From IMG/VR virus record IMGVR_UViG_3300025326_001769, positions 1 through 32,631 of that record: a DNA stretch of 32,631 bases; one strand, written 5' to 3'. Both the position numbers and the translations under genes were made by a program. Every line of letters begins with the position of its first letter. Position 1 is the first letter of the stretch. The notes under the pieces are model-generated. The model saw only the letters and a program-made list of their open reading frames with translations, searched no databases and was not told the origin of the DNA. This DNA comes from a virus. Below are positions 1-8,551 of the stretch, in pieces.

Positions 1-236
1 CTACCATCAAAACCAGCTCCTATAAATCCTTTACATGCGGGGTCAAGTTGTGTTTCCATCACAAATGTACCCCAAGATGAAACTGTATTAAAATCTTGTG
101 TAGTGTCATACCTAGCTACTCGACCAAAAGGAACACCATTATTATTTGGCACAAAATACATATATCTACCATCAAAACCAGCTCCTATAAATCCTTTACA
201 TGCAGGGTCAAGTTGTGTTTCCATCACAAATGTACC
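1..236 (-). repeat. Direct repeat, 71 bp copies at 1-71 and 166-236
   Basis: Bases 1-71 and 166-236 differ at a single position (gcggggtc against gcagggtc) and are offset by 165 bp, exactly 55 codons, so the repeat is in frame. It codes for the second repeat type of the fibre. More copies probably lie beyond the left edge. Confidence 0.9.
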
Positions 237-2501
237 AAAATACCTTGTTGCCATTATCTGCCTATCCAAATATCCAGAACCTCCATTATTAAATCTTGTT
301 GCAAATATTTTTTTTCTATTTTCTAATGATAACCAAGTATGAGAATCTTTTAATATTTCTATATTCAATTCTTGTAAAGTAGCTGTCCCACTAATAGTTA
401 AAGCCCCATTAATCTTAATCCTACTATTAGCAAAATCCCCATAAATAAGTGGGTTTGCTGTATTTGAATTTGCTATATAAAGTTTATCACTACCTGTTTC
501 ATCATATCCAGCTTGGTATCCTATAAGTACATTGGCATTTCCTACAGTATTATTATATCCGACAGCATGACCAATGAAAACATTTTTTGAACCAGATGTA
601 TTTGAATATCCGGCGGCATTGCCTATGAAAACATTATTATGACCAAAAGTGTTAAAACGCCCAGTTTCCTCCCCTATGCAAATATTATTTCTGCCAACAG
701 TATTTGAATAACAAGAACGAAATCCAATACCAACATTAGCATTACCAGAAACAGTATTAAAACCAGATTCAAAACCCAAAAAGAAATTTTCCTCCCCTAT
801 TGTATTTGACTTTCCTGCATTATCCCCAAGAAATGTATTATATTTCCCAGTAGTATTACTGTATCCCGCATTATTGCCTACAAAAGTATTCTTTACACCC
901 GTGGTATTTTTTACCCCAGAACTAGCCCCAATAAATGTGTTAGGCCCTGAAGTTGTATTATACCCAGATAAGTTTCCTATAAATGTATTAAAATTACTTG
1001 TTCCAGAAATAGCCCCTACATTTACTCCAAAACCAATAAAAGTGTTTGAGGAGCCCGTAGTATTTGGAAACCCCGCATTATTTCCAATAAAAGTATTATA
1101 ACCCCCTGTTGTGTTGGTATAGCCAGCAGCAGCACCAATAAAAGTATTTTGAGACCCTACTGTGTTATTATACCCAGAATGCCCTCCTATACAAATATTT
1201 TCCATCCCAGAAGTTAACTTTCTTCCACTCAAAAATCCTACCAAAGTATTATTCATACCAGTTGTGTTACCTCTCCCTGCATGGAATCCTATAAAAGTAT
1301 TCCTTGAAGTGATATTATTGTATCCAGATTGATTACCAATAAAAGTATTACAAGAACCTTCGGTATTAGAATATCCAGTATTATACCCAACAAAAAGATT
1401 CTCACCACCAGTTGTATTTTTTCTCCCAGCAAGATTACCTATGAAAGTATTTGGTAAACTTGTTGTATTTGCTCTACCAGCATGATAACCAACAAAAGTA
1501 TGCCCAGATAAAGTAGTGGTACGGCCTGCTTGATTGCCCACAAAAGTATTGCAAGTACCACTTGCATTTGAATACCCTGCTTGAAAACCAACTAATACAT
1601 TTTCTTGCCCATCTAAATTGGCATAACCAGCTTGATTACCAACAAAAGTATTTTTAGACCCTACTGTATTGGTAAAACCTGTCTCCATCCCAAGAAATGT
1701 ATTATAATCCCCACCTATATTGGCATATCCAGATTTTTTACCTATAAATGTATTTGCATACCCAGTAGTATTTAGCCTTCCTGCACAATACCCAACAAAA
1801 GTATTTTCTGCACTGGTATTAACCCTCCCAGCATGGAATCCTATAAAAGTGTTTCCTGACACTGTTCCTTGGGTATACCCTGTACTATCACCTATAAATG
1901 TATTGCAGGAACCTACTGTATTTGTATAACCTGATCGAAAACCTATATTAACATTTTCATTACCAGAAGTATTATTAAATCCAGCTTCTCCACCAACAAA
2001 AGTATTTTTTCCAATGCCTGCAACATTATAACCAGCCCGATCCCCAATATATACGCCATAATCCCCAGGATCACCATTATTTAAGGCATCAGGGCCTATT
2101 GCTGTATTTCTTGTACCGGAACAAATTTTTCCAGCACCAACACCTACTAAGGTATTATATTGACCACCGACAGAGGTTAATCCTGCTTGGTAGCCAACAA
2201 CTGTGTTATAAACACCAGATGTTCCACCTTTTCCGGCCTGATATCCAAGGAATGTATTATATTTTCCAGTAGTATTTGAATAACCAGATTCTATTCCTAT
2301 AAATGTATTATATATTCCTGTGGAGTTTGATGTTCCTGCATCATGCCCTAATAGGACATATTTTGTTCCATGAAAATCTGCGTCTCTGTGAGAACCATCA
2401 TTTTTGTGAGAGATCAAGGATAGACGATTTAGAACATCATCCTTCCCAGGCATATTTGCCCCTACAAGGCACTCAGTGTAAATTATACGTTGATCCGCCA
2501 A
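1..2501 (-). CDS. Tail fibre with YadA-head-like repeats, C-terminus cut by window edge
   Basis: The reading frame is open for 833 codons and leaves the window without a stop. It starts at TTG (2501-2499), eight or so bases after a strong GAGGAGG site that lies in the last codons of the upstream gene. After about 46 unique residues come roughly 37 repeats of 15-20, mostly 16-17, residues with consensus NTFIGxxAGYxNTTG, like the left-handed beta-roll head of trimeric autotransporters, then a KLYIANSNTANPLIYGDF segment that commonly closes such arrays. The tail of the visible part starts a second repeat type of 55 residues (RYMYFVPNNNG, GRVARYDTT, GTFVMETQLDPACKGF). Inference: a trimeric fibre at the tail tip that binds the host surface. 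Position after the distal-tail-like gene fits this. A head fibre is less likely. The true C-terminus is not visible. Confidence 0.85.
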   Translation of the reverse strand, partial: MADQRIIYTECLVGANMPGKDDVLNRLSLISHKNDGSHRDADFHGTKYVLLGHDAGTSNSTGIYNTFIGIESGYSNTTGKYNTFLGYQAGKGGTSGVYNTVVGYQAGLTSVGGQYNTLVGVGAGKICSGTRNTAIGPDALNNGDPGDYGVYIGDRAGYNVAGIGKNTFVGGEAGFNNTSGNENVNIGFRSGYTNTVGSCNTFIGDSTGYTQGTVSGNTFIGFHAGRVNTSAENTFVGYCAGRLNTTGYANTFIGKKSGYANIGGDYNTFLGMETGFTNTVGSKNTFVGNQAGYANLDGQENVLVGFQAGYSNASGTCNTFVGNQAGRTTTLSGHTFVGYHAGRANTTSLPNTFIGNLAGRKNTTGGENLFVGYNTGYSNTEGSCNTFIGNQSGYNNITSRNTFIGFHAGRGNTTGMNNTLVGFLSGRKLTSGMENICIGGHSGYNNTVGSQNTFIGAAAGYTNTTGGYNTFIGNNAGFPNTTGSSNTFIGFGVNVGAISGTSNFNTFIGNLSGYNTTSGPNTFIGASSGVKNTTGVKNTFVGNNAGYSNTTGKYNTFLGDNAGKSNTIGEENFFLGFESGFNTVSGNANVGIGFRSCYSNTVGRNNICIGEETGRFNTFGHNNVFIGNAAGYSNTSGSKNVFIGHAVGYNNTVGNANVLIGYQAGYDETGSDKLYIANSNTANPLIYGDFANSRIKINGALTISGTATLQELNIEILKDSHTWLSLENRKKIFATRFNNGGSGYLDRQIMATRYFGTFVMETQLDPACKGFIGAGFDGRYMYFVPNNNGVPFGRVARYDTTQDFNTVSSWGTFVMETQLDPACKGFIGAGFDG
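485..2363 (-). repeat. About 37 tandem degenerate repeats (mostly 48-51 bp) in the fibre gene
   Basis: Each unit codes for mostly 16-17 residues with the core N-T-F-I-G-x-x-A/S-G-Y/R-x-N-T. The units are diverged at DNA level but the G and N positions are nearly fixed, as in beta-roll structures where each unit is one coil turn. Confidence 0.85.
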
Positions 2502-3272
2502 TTATAATTCCTCCTCTACGGAAAATGAGACATCATAAATCCCATCCATTATTTCTATATTTTTAAATGAATTCTTTAAAAATCTTACAAAGTATGTTTC
2601 ATAAGGATTGTCTTCCTTATCCAAACACATCCAAAATGGTCTATAAGATCCACCACAGTAATTCCTTATTTTGCTCAGAGTCCCAAATGTGGGGGTGTCT
2701 ATTGATGGATATTCAAAACCCCATCTTTGCTTCGTATACTTATGGTAAACTTTTCTTTGCCCCTTTTCAGATTCAGTTACAATCGTGGATGATTCTATTT
2801 CTTTATGAAAAGGGTATTGAGGATTCACAGATAATTCATCTCTTTTCCCAATAAATACTTCTTTTATTTTAACAACCTCTGATAATTTAGTTCCATCTGC
2901 AAATAATTGCCAAAAATTGTAACCAACAGTAGGACTAAAAAAATTAACAGAAGTCCCTGTACTTCCCAAAATTGGAAGTGGGTAAGTTGCTGTAGTTGGG
3001 GGATTTGTATCCCCAGCTTTTACATAGAGCGTTCCAACATTCATATTGTGAACAACAATAATACTGTCTATGAATACGGCACTGCCCATTGTAAAAAGAA
3101 TATTTACAACTGTCCCTATTGGGGTTATAATTCTATCTGCACTAAAGTAGGATTGTAAATTATTATCAGCAATTTTAGAAGTTCCAAAATCTGAATTTGT
3201 TGTTCCAAAAGTTTCTGTTATTGCTGAAGCTGTTTCACAAAAATTCTTATACAGCCAGGAAATATTACTCAC
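2502..3272 (-). CDS. Distal-tail / baseplate-like protein
   Basis: A protein of 256 residues if started at the GTG at 3272, which has GGAG eight bases upstream and overlaps the stop of the HNH gene by four bases (GTGA). A GTG at 3281 in the same frame would add three residues but has no good ribosome site. The first two thirds are rich in beta-type sequence (AVFIDSIIVVHNMNVGTLYV). The end contains RWGFEYP, then GGSYRPFWMCLD and a final FLKNSFKNIEIMDGIYDVSF, a layout seen in siphophage distal tail or minor tail proteins. Its place just after the tape measure and before the fibre supports this. No enzyme motif is seen. The exact family was not identified. Confidence 0.6.
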   Translation of the reverse strand: MSNISWLYKNFCETASAITETFGTTNSDFGTSKIADNNLQSYFSADRIITPIGTVVNILFTMGSAVFIDSIIVVHNMNVGTLYVKAGDTNPPTTATYPLPILGSTGTSVNFFSPTVGYNFWQLFADGTKLSEVVKIKEVFIGKRDELSVNPQYPFHKEIESSTIVTESEKGQRKVYHKYTKQRWGFEYPSIDTPTFGTLSKIRNYCGGSYRPFWMCLDKEDNPYETYFVRFLKNSFKNIEIMDGIYDVSFSVEEEL

Positions 3273-4015
3273 AATAAACACTCCATTAATTTACCCATCA
3301 TTATATTTTGGTAAAATTCTGTCCAGTATTTTCTTTTATTTTTACCAATAGTTTTAGAATGACAAGAAGTTCCTAAAGTTATTAAATTTTCTGGGTCATT
3401 GTTTTGTTTATTATAATCAATATGATGAACATGAAGCCTATCATGTATTTCAATACATCCAGGGTACTGACATTTGTAATTATCACGTTCTAAAATAGAT
3501 TTCTTTATTTGTTTAAATTCTATTGGGTATTCTTCAAAGGATTTACCGTTTTGCCAAGAGGGACAGTTTTCCCCAGAAAATCTATCTTTTCTAGCATCTC
3601 TCATTTTTTGTCTTGTTTCTTCTGTAGGGGATTTTCCAAAATTAGGGTGTTTTTCACCAGTATACTTCCCCTTTTTTATTTCTGATTGTTTTCTTCTCGT
3701 TTCTTCTGATAAATGTTTCCCTTTCCAATAACCAACCCTGCCTTTATTAGCTTCCCTCATTTTTATCAAAGTTTCTTCTGAATAAATATTTTTTAATCCT
3801 TTATTCCAGGGGATTGTCCCCTTTTTAGATTTCTTTATTTTTTGCCTTGTTTCCTCTGATACTGTTTTACCTTTTCTATATGCTAAACTACTTTTATCTT
3901 TTGTTGCATGTCCTTTAATATATATAGGAATTCCATTATATTTATGCCATTTCTTTACTTCTATTTGTCCACCACAACCACATTTGCATGTATGTTGATA
4001 ATATTGTGTTTCCAT
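3269..4015 (-). CDS. HNH homing endonuclease with NUMOD3 repeats (type A N-terminus)
   Basis: A 248-residue protein of the free-standing phage homing endonuclease type. Residues 1-40 hold a cysteine-rich module (HTCKCGCGGQIE, then GIPIYIKGH). Residues 50-150 carry several NUMOD3-type DNA-binding repeats ([45 protein letters not shown]). The catalytic end has CQYPGC, HVHHIDYNKQNNDPENLITL and a CHSKT. The second cysteine expected before CHSK is replaced (LGTSCHSK has one C only), while the other copies have LC.SCH or LCGNCH. This may weaken zinc binding or activity. It starts three bases after the tape measure stop, and its last codons supply the ribosome site and start of the next gene. It probably spreads by cutting related phages that lack it. 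Confidence 0.88.
   Translation of the reverse strand: METQYYQHTCKCGCGGQIEVKKWHKYNGIPIYIKGHATKDKSSLAYRKGKTVSEETRQKIKKSKKGTIPWNKGLKNIYSEETLIKMREANKGRVGYWKGKHLSEETRRKQSEIKKGKYTGEKHPNFGKSPTEETRQKMRDARKDRFSGENCPSWQNGKSFEEYPIEFKQIKKSILERDNYKCQYPGCIEIHDRLHVHHIDYNKQNNDPENLITLGTSCHSKTIGKNKRKYWTEFYQNIMMGKLMECLL
3282..3322 (-). repeat. 3' end of HNH gene, near-identical to 31801-31841
   Basis: Forty of 41 bases match bases 31801-31841 in the other HNH gene, including 32 in a row. Both copies encode the identical C-terminus [16 protein letters not shown], although much of the rest of the two proteins is diverged. Confidence 0.9.
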
Positions 4016-4018
4016 AAA

Positions 4019-6553
4019 TTATCTCGCCTCACGAATCATCGTTTTGCCCTGCCCATTATTCCGAATATTATCCCTGATTAAAGGAATAATTTTGGATCTG
4101 ACCACCCGCTCCATATCCGAACTATCCATTGACGAAATATTAAATGATAAACTTACATTTGAAGAACCCCCTCCACCGCCTTCAGAAGCCCCTCTTCGGT
4201 AAGCATCAGACTCTTTCTTGTTTAAAACAATCTCTCCTTGATGTAAAAGAGCGGGTCCCGTTTCCCTAACGCCCATTAAACCAGTCCCTTTTTCAAAACC
4301 AGCGATTTTTGAAGCAAATCCAAGAACAAGACCTAATGCGGCAGCACCAGCACCTATGGCTAAAAATGGGCCAACAAAAGGTATTCCAGCAATTGCTTTA
4401 AATGCTGCGGCGGCAGCTTCATAAGCATATATAGTTATTCTTTTAATAGCCCCACCTACAGCTATTGCAATGCTTTTAATAACAGAAGTGGATTCTATTC
4501 CTAATCTTTCAGCTTCACCTTCAGCAGTTACAGCAGTCAGTCCTTTTTGTATAAAAATTTCTGTTGCTAACATTTCCATCTTTCCAACTAACCAATTTGC
4601 AACCATATTAGAAATTACAGAGAAGAAACTTGCTTCTATAGATTTCAATATACCTTGCATCCCTTCACTAAAAGTAGCTGTTCCATCTAATATACTTTGA
4701 AAAGCGTTACTAAATCCTGTTCTTAAAGAATCAAAAAAATCTTTAAAATAATCCACCAATCCTTTGATTTGCCTCTTCTTCATCATTTCTTTATATTTTT
4801 CAAACCCAAGTTCCATTTTTTGCCAAAAAGTACCATTTTCAGCTATATGATTTTGATAAGCCGTATGTAGTTCTTTAGGGGACATAAGAGTTTTTTGGAC
4901 TTTTTGATTATTTTTTTCAATCATACCTAACATCTTATCATATTCTAATAATGCTTTATCCATTTCTGCTATTTCTTTCCCATAATCTTTTATATAAACA
5001 TCTGCACCATAATTGGGATATTCTGTTTTAGCAACTTCCATTGCCACAGGTATTGCTGCGGTTTCTTTATATTTTTTATAATTAATTTGTAATTTAGCAA
5101 TCATCTTATCTGTGTTATCTATAACATTGTTTATTTCTGCCCCAGTAGCGGCAAAAGCATCAGCGGTATCAAGGGTCATTTTACCCATAATTAACATATC
5201 ATCTTTCATTAAATCTGCAAAACCAGAAGAAAAACCATGTACAGTTTTAAAAACAGATTTTAAAGTCTCCACTCCTGGAATTGCTGAAGGAAGCAATTCT
5301 ACCAAGAGTTTCCATCCCTCAATAATTTTATTTATTATTCCAACAATAATAAATAAACCACTATAAAGCATTGTTGTTAAACCAGCCCACACAAATTTTA
5401 TACCCAAAAATACTAATTTTATACCCAATAAACTTTTTTCTAAAAAAGAAACTGCTCTTACTATTCCAATTAATGCTTGTATAAAAACATCTGCAAAATC
5501 TTTTACTTCCACTTTACTATTTCGCAAACCCTTAGTCATATCACCAAAAACAATACTAAAAGAAGATACTATAAAATCTGCAAATTTTTTCATTTCCCCA
5601 CTTTTAAAAGCTTCGCTTAACCATTCAACTATATTTTTTAATGCATCTCTTAATGGAGCCATTGCCCCACTTTCACCGATCTCTCTAATAAATTCTTTGA
5701 AATGATTTTGCATTCTAATCCATAAACCAGACCAAGTTTTACTTATAGATTCAGCGGCCCCACCAAAATGTTCCTCTATTGTTTCCCAAAGAGCTTTTGT
5801 AGCGGTTGCGGCATCAATCATTGTAAATTTTAATTTTTCTTTAGCTATGCCTGTTTTTTTAGAAATTTTCTCAAATATTTTGGTATAAACAGCTTCATAT
5901 CCAGGAACAGCCCATTCAGCTAACTGCCTCAATTCCTGCCCTTCCAACCTACCCTTGGCCTGTATCTGTCCCATTGCTCTCGCTATACCTACCATTGCTC
6001 TGCCAGACTCAGGTAATAAAGAAGCTACGTTTACCAAATTTTCCATCATTTTTGTTGTTGGTTCAAGTCCATAAGCCTTCATCGTTACAAAAGCTTTGGT
6101 AACTTCTGCAATAGATATAGGCATGTTTAATCCCCAATTATTAAATCTATTAAAAAATTCCTCCCCTCTACCCTTTGTCAAAACATCCATTGTTACTTGT
6201 ATTTTTTCAAATTCAGCATTTATTCCAATAAAACCTTTGACAAGTGCCCCCACTCCAAGAATGCCTATAAGACTTAAAAAAGCGGTTTTCAAAGAAAATA
6301 TTGAATCGGCCATAGCTGTTAAAACAGTCCTTCCTTGTAAAAAAACTGAGGAAAAGGCCCCCCCCACAGTTTTTAAACTAGAAGAAATATTTTTGAAAGC
6401 ACTCGTTAGGGAAGTATTTACTGCCCCAAATTTAGGCCCAACAGATTGTACGGAAGAAGAGAATTTTTTTACATCTTCAGTAGCATCTTTAACACCCTTA
6501 CCATCATATTTGGATTTTATTGTTAGATTTAAATCACGGTTTGTTACGGCCAC
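4019..6553 (-). CDS. Tail tape measure protein
   Basis: An 844-residue protein that sets tail length and later helps DNA entry. It starts at GTG (6553) with GGGAG upstream. A tape-measure domain lies at about residues 100-290 (EFEKIQVTMDVLTKG, LEGQELRQLAEWAVPGYEAV). Two hydrophobic stretches at about 385-425 and 725-760 could be membrane segments. The C-terminus (FEKGTGLMGV, GPALLHQGEIVLNKKESD) is the usual ending of this family. At the common rule of about 0.15 nm per residue the tail would be roughly 125 nm, which is an estimate only. The start overlaps the frameshifted chaperone reading frame by 20 bases, the usual arrangement of chaperone followed by tape measure. Confidence 0.93.
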   Translation of the reverse strand: MAVTNRDLNLTIKSKYDGKGVKDATEDVKKFSSSVQSVGPKFGAVNTSLTSAFKNISSSLKTVGGAFSSVFLQGRTVLTAMADSIFSLKTAFLSLIGILGVGALVKGFIGINAEFEKIQVTMDVLTKGRGEEFFNRFNNWGLNMPISIAEVTKAFVTMKAYGLEPTTKMMENLVNVASLLPESGRAMVGIARAMGQIQAKGRLEGQELRQLAEWAVPGYEAVYTKIFEKISKKTGIAKEKLKFTMIDAATATKALWETIEEHFGGAAESISKTWSGLWIRMQNHFKEFIREIGESGAMAPLRDALKNIVEWLSEAFKSGEMKKFADFIVSSFSIVFGDMTKGLRNSKVEVKDFADVFIQALIGIVRAVSFLEKSLLGIKLVFLGIKFVWAGLTTMLYSGLFIIVGIINKIIEGWKLLVELLPSAIPGVETLKSVFKTVHGFSSGFADLMKDDMLIMGKMTLDTADAFAATGAEINNVIDNTDKMIAKLQINYKKYKETAAIPVAMEVAKTEYPNYGADVYIKDYGKEIAEMDKALLEYDKMLGMIEKNNQKVQKTLMSPKELHTAYQNHIAENGTFWQKMELGFEKYKEMMKKRQIKGLVDYFKDFFDSLRTGFSNAFQSILDGTATFSEGMQGILKSIEASFFSVISNMVANWLVGKMEMLATEIFIQKGLTAVTAEGEAERLGIESTSVIKSIAIAVGGAIKRITIYAYEAAAAAFKAIAGIPFVGPFLAIGAGAAALGLVLGFASKIAGFEKGTGLMGVRETGPALLHQGEIVLNKKESDAYRRGASEGGGGGSSNVSLSFNISSMDSSDMERVVRSKIIPLIRDNIRNNGQGKTMIREAR

Positions 6554-7339
6554 TTTTTTGTTTCATCTCCCTATTCTGTTTTTCAATTTCAGAATTTTCA
6601 TGTCGTTTTATCTCAGAATTTATAATTATAAATGCTTCCATTGTCCTATTGTCCTGATCTAATAAACCACCAACTTCGGGTAAACATCCTATGTCTTTAC
6701 ATAAAATATATGTTTTTATAAAAAAATCAGAATCATAAGAAATTGCCCCTATGGGGCATATATGATATCTGTACTTACCACAAGTTAAATTAAAATTAGA
6801 TTTTTCTTTTTTAAAACTATGTATATGAGTTGTCTTTACGTCTTCTATATACTCAATTTCTTCTTCTTGTAATTCTATGCTACAATTTCTTGAAATTTTT
6901 TGTTCATCGGTACAAGAAGTACACTCCCATGTCTTGTCTAAAAAAACCCATGAGAGTGTACTTATTAGTTTTTTATTTCTGCATCCTTCAGCCTTGAAAC
7001 ATCTAAAATAGCTTCAAGGATTTCTTCAATGAGTGGATGTGGAGCTTCATCATAAAATCTTTCCACATCTGTAATTTCTACACCTGTATCCGAATCAAGA
7101 AAATTAGAAACTACTTTAACATTATCTGTGAATTGTTTCTTTTGTATAGAGAGAGCATTACTGTCCCACTCCCCACGATTCCCCGGTCTCTGAAAGTATC
7201 TTGTACGTTTAGCATATTCATCCGCATCCCCACGTGACATTGGATGAATTGTAACTGTTAAAGGATTACTATCTTCTCTATTTCCTGCATAGGCAGGTAC
7301 AAATGTAATCTCTCCCTTTGATACACTTTTTATAGCCAT
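6534..7339 (-). CDS. Tail assembly chaperone, long form made by -1 frameshift (GT type)
   Basis: The short chaperone frame (7339-6965) ends in A AAA AAC followed by two stops. A slip of one base back at 6974-6968 opens a frame of 144 further codons, from CTA at 6968 to TGA at 6536-6534, with no stop, giving about 268 residues. The extension has no good start of its own, so it appears to be reached only by frameshifting. It includes WECTSCTDEQ with a CxxC pair, a charged EEEIEYIED segment, and a lysine-rich end. This matches the gpG/gpGT organisation of lambda-like phages, in which the minor long form bridges the tube protein and the tape measure during assembly. The extension itself was recognised by position and open frame, not by family similarity. 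Confidence 0.85.
6919..6974 (-). promoter_or_regulatory. -1 ribosomal frameshift signal: slippery heptamer plus hairpin
   Basis: On the minus strand the heptamer AAAAAAC (6974-6968) is in phase as A AAA AAC. A six-base spacer TAATAA carries two zero-frame stops. Then GTACACTCTCATG (6961-6949) pairs with CATGGGAGTGTAC (6931-6919): 13 base pairs with one U-G wobble and a 17-base loop. Slippery site, spacer length and strong stem all match known bacterial -1 frameshift elements. Confidence 0.88.
6965..7339 (-). CDS. Tail assembly chaperone, short form (G type)
   Basis: A 124-residue protein between the tail tube and tape measure genes, the position of the G-type chaperone that coats the tape measure until the tube polymerises. 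It begins MAIKSVSKGEITFVPAY after an AGGAG site. The body contains NPLTVTIHPMSRGDADEYAKR, a typical pattern for phage protein families that act on tail assembly, and an acidic helical end (HPLIEEILEAILDVSRLKDAEI). The stop comes directly after the slippery heptamer, so most ribosomes should make this form. Family assignment rests on position, size and the frameshift rather than on a specific motif. Confidence 0.8.
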   Translation of the reverse strand: MAIKSVSKGEITFVPAYAGNREDSNPLTVTIHPMSRGDADEYAKRTRYFQRPGNRGEWDSNALSIQKKQFTDNVKVVSNFLDSDTGVEITDVERFYDEAPHPLIEEILEAILDVSRLKDAEIKN

Positions 7340-7364
7340 TTAAAAATCTCCTAAGTTAAATTGT

Positions 7365-8444
7365 TTAGTTAAGCCCAAATCCCACGCAACTATCTGTGTT
7401 CACTAAGAAGACACGAAGATCAAAATTTGTGCTCACAATTGCTTGAAACGGCATTTCTACCACGTTTTCTTCCATGCTGTCTACACTTGGGGCATTGCCC
7501 GTGTAATATATATTAGGACATCTAAACTCTAATCTATATAGCCCATTCACAAATGCCATATTCATGGAACTTGGTGTACCTGCCAACCACTTATCATATT
7601 CTGCTCGTACCCATAAATCAAAGGGCGCTGTATAAGAACCAGTAACAACTCTTTGTCCATTAGGAACTACTCTTCCAAGTACATTTGTGCCTAATGTCCA
7701 AACTTCTTTTAGTGAATTGTCTATAGAGATAGAAAAAGCTTCTAATGTTACTTGTTCTGTTCCACCCGCCCCAGCTTCATTGATACCGAGTTGAAAAGTT
7801 GCATCCTTCCATTGAAAAGGAGCCATTGAGGAGAATACAGGAACTCTTGCTGTCCCATGTGCTTTTGATATCCTAGCAACTGCATCAACTGTACATTTCA
7901 TTTCTTCGCCAGCAGCACAAGAAAAAGCTAAAGATTTTATTCTATTTCCTAAGAATGGATAATTTCTTATGGTTCCAGATGTATCCTCTCTACCAATATT
8001 AAATGTTAATCCAAATACATGCCCAGTTCCTACTCCTAAACCTGTACCAGCGGCTAAATTAACATATAAATTATCCTGTGGAGTAAATACATGCAAATAA
8101 GTCCCTGCACCAGAGTAAGTTCCGGTGCTTACAGCACCAAAAACATGCTTCAATAGAAGTCCTAAACCACCTTTATCACCACCAGATTCAGGGTATACCA
8201 CAAAATCTAAACCGCCCTCGGCTTTTAATCCCATTTGACGATATCTCTTAACACCCCTGTCTTGAACCCCAGACCTACCAATTTCTGTCAAAAATTTAGC
8301 TTCATTTGCAGGAGCCATTGATTCTGAATCAAAGTACATTCCACACCTGAATAGACCCGAATCAACGCCCCACACTTGGTATTCCGTACCCATTTGGGTC
8401 CCTTCCTCCGAAATCTCTATGTAACTGTTATAACCTTGAGGCAA
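7365..8444 (-). CDS. Major tail tube protein
   Basis: A 359-residue protein resembling the tail tube family Phage_tube_2. It starts at TTG (8444), which follows directly on the stop of a 15-codon leader and has AGGTGGTGA upstream. The N-terminus MPQGYNSYIEISEEGTQMG and the segment SESMAPANEAKFLTEIGRSG resemble those of tube proteins that begin with a loop and an inspection of strand-rich repeats. The central LTFNIGRED, IKSLAFSCAAGEEMKCTVDAVA and ISIDNSLKEVWTLG fit the two-fold beta-barrel of these proteins. It lies upstream of the chaperone and tape measure as expected. It is the first gene after the sugar island, and the small glycines and serines of its surface loops (GTYSGAGTY) could be sugar attachment places, which is speculation. 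Confidence 0.85.
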   Translation of the reverse strand: MPQGYNSYIEISEEGTQMGTEYQVWGVDSGLFRCGMYFDSESMAPANEAKFLTEIGRSGVQDRGVKRYRQMGLKAEGGLDFVVYPESGGDKGGLGLLLKHVFGAVSTGTYSGAGTYLHVFTPQDNLYVNLAAGTGLGVGTGHVFGLTFNIGREDTSGTIRNYPFLGNRIKSLAFSCAAGEEMKCTVDAVARISKAHGTARVPVFSSMAPFQWKDATFQLGINEAGAGGTEQVTLEAFSISIDNSLKEVWTLGTNVLGRVVPNGQRVVTGSYTAPFDLWVRAEYDKWLAGTPSSMNMAFVNGLYRLEFRCPNIYYTGNAPSVDSMEENVVEMPFQAIVSTNFDLRVFLVNTDSCVGFGLN

Positions 8445-8492
8445 TTAAATCACCACCTTTCTGTTAAATGTAAAAAGTATTAAATTTTTCAT
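8445..8492 (-). CDS. 15-residue leader peptide before tail tube gene
   Basis: An ATG at 8492 with a perfect AAGGAGG six bases upstream opens MKNLILFTFNRKVVI and stops at TAA (8447-8445), exactly next to the TTG start of the tail tube. The tube gene's own ribosome site lies inside this frame. Translation of the short peptide could feed ribosomes to the weak TTG start (coupling). It may also be a chance frame, but the strong site is better than that of most genes here. Confidence 0.5.
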   Translation of the reverse strand: MKNLILFTFNRKVVI

Positions 8493-8551
8493 AAATAACC
8501 TCCTTAAAAAGTAGAAAATTGACATAAGTATAAAACTTATCACTATATATT

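Noticed and set aside
485-2363. Possible CRISPR array from the regular repeats
   Set aside because: The repeats are coding, diverged at DNA level and have no spacers; they fit beta-roll protein repeats.
6096-6662. A 188-residue frame on the plus strand
   Set aside because: It is antisense to the tape measure and frameshift regions, both of which have strong support.
8519-8550. TTGACA followed by TATATA on the plus strand
   Set aside because: The spacing is 19 bases and no gene follows on the plus strand; the AT-rich gap gives chance matches.
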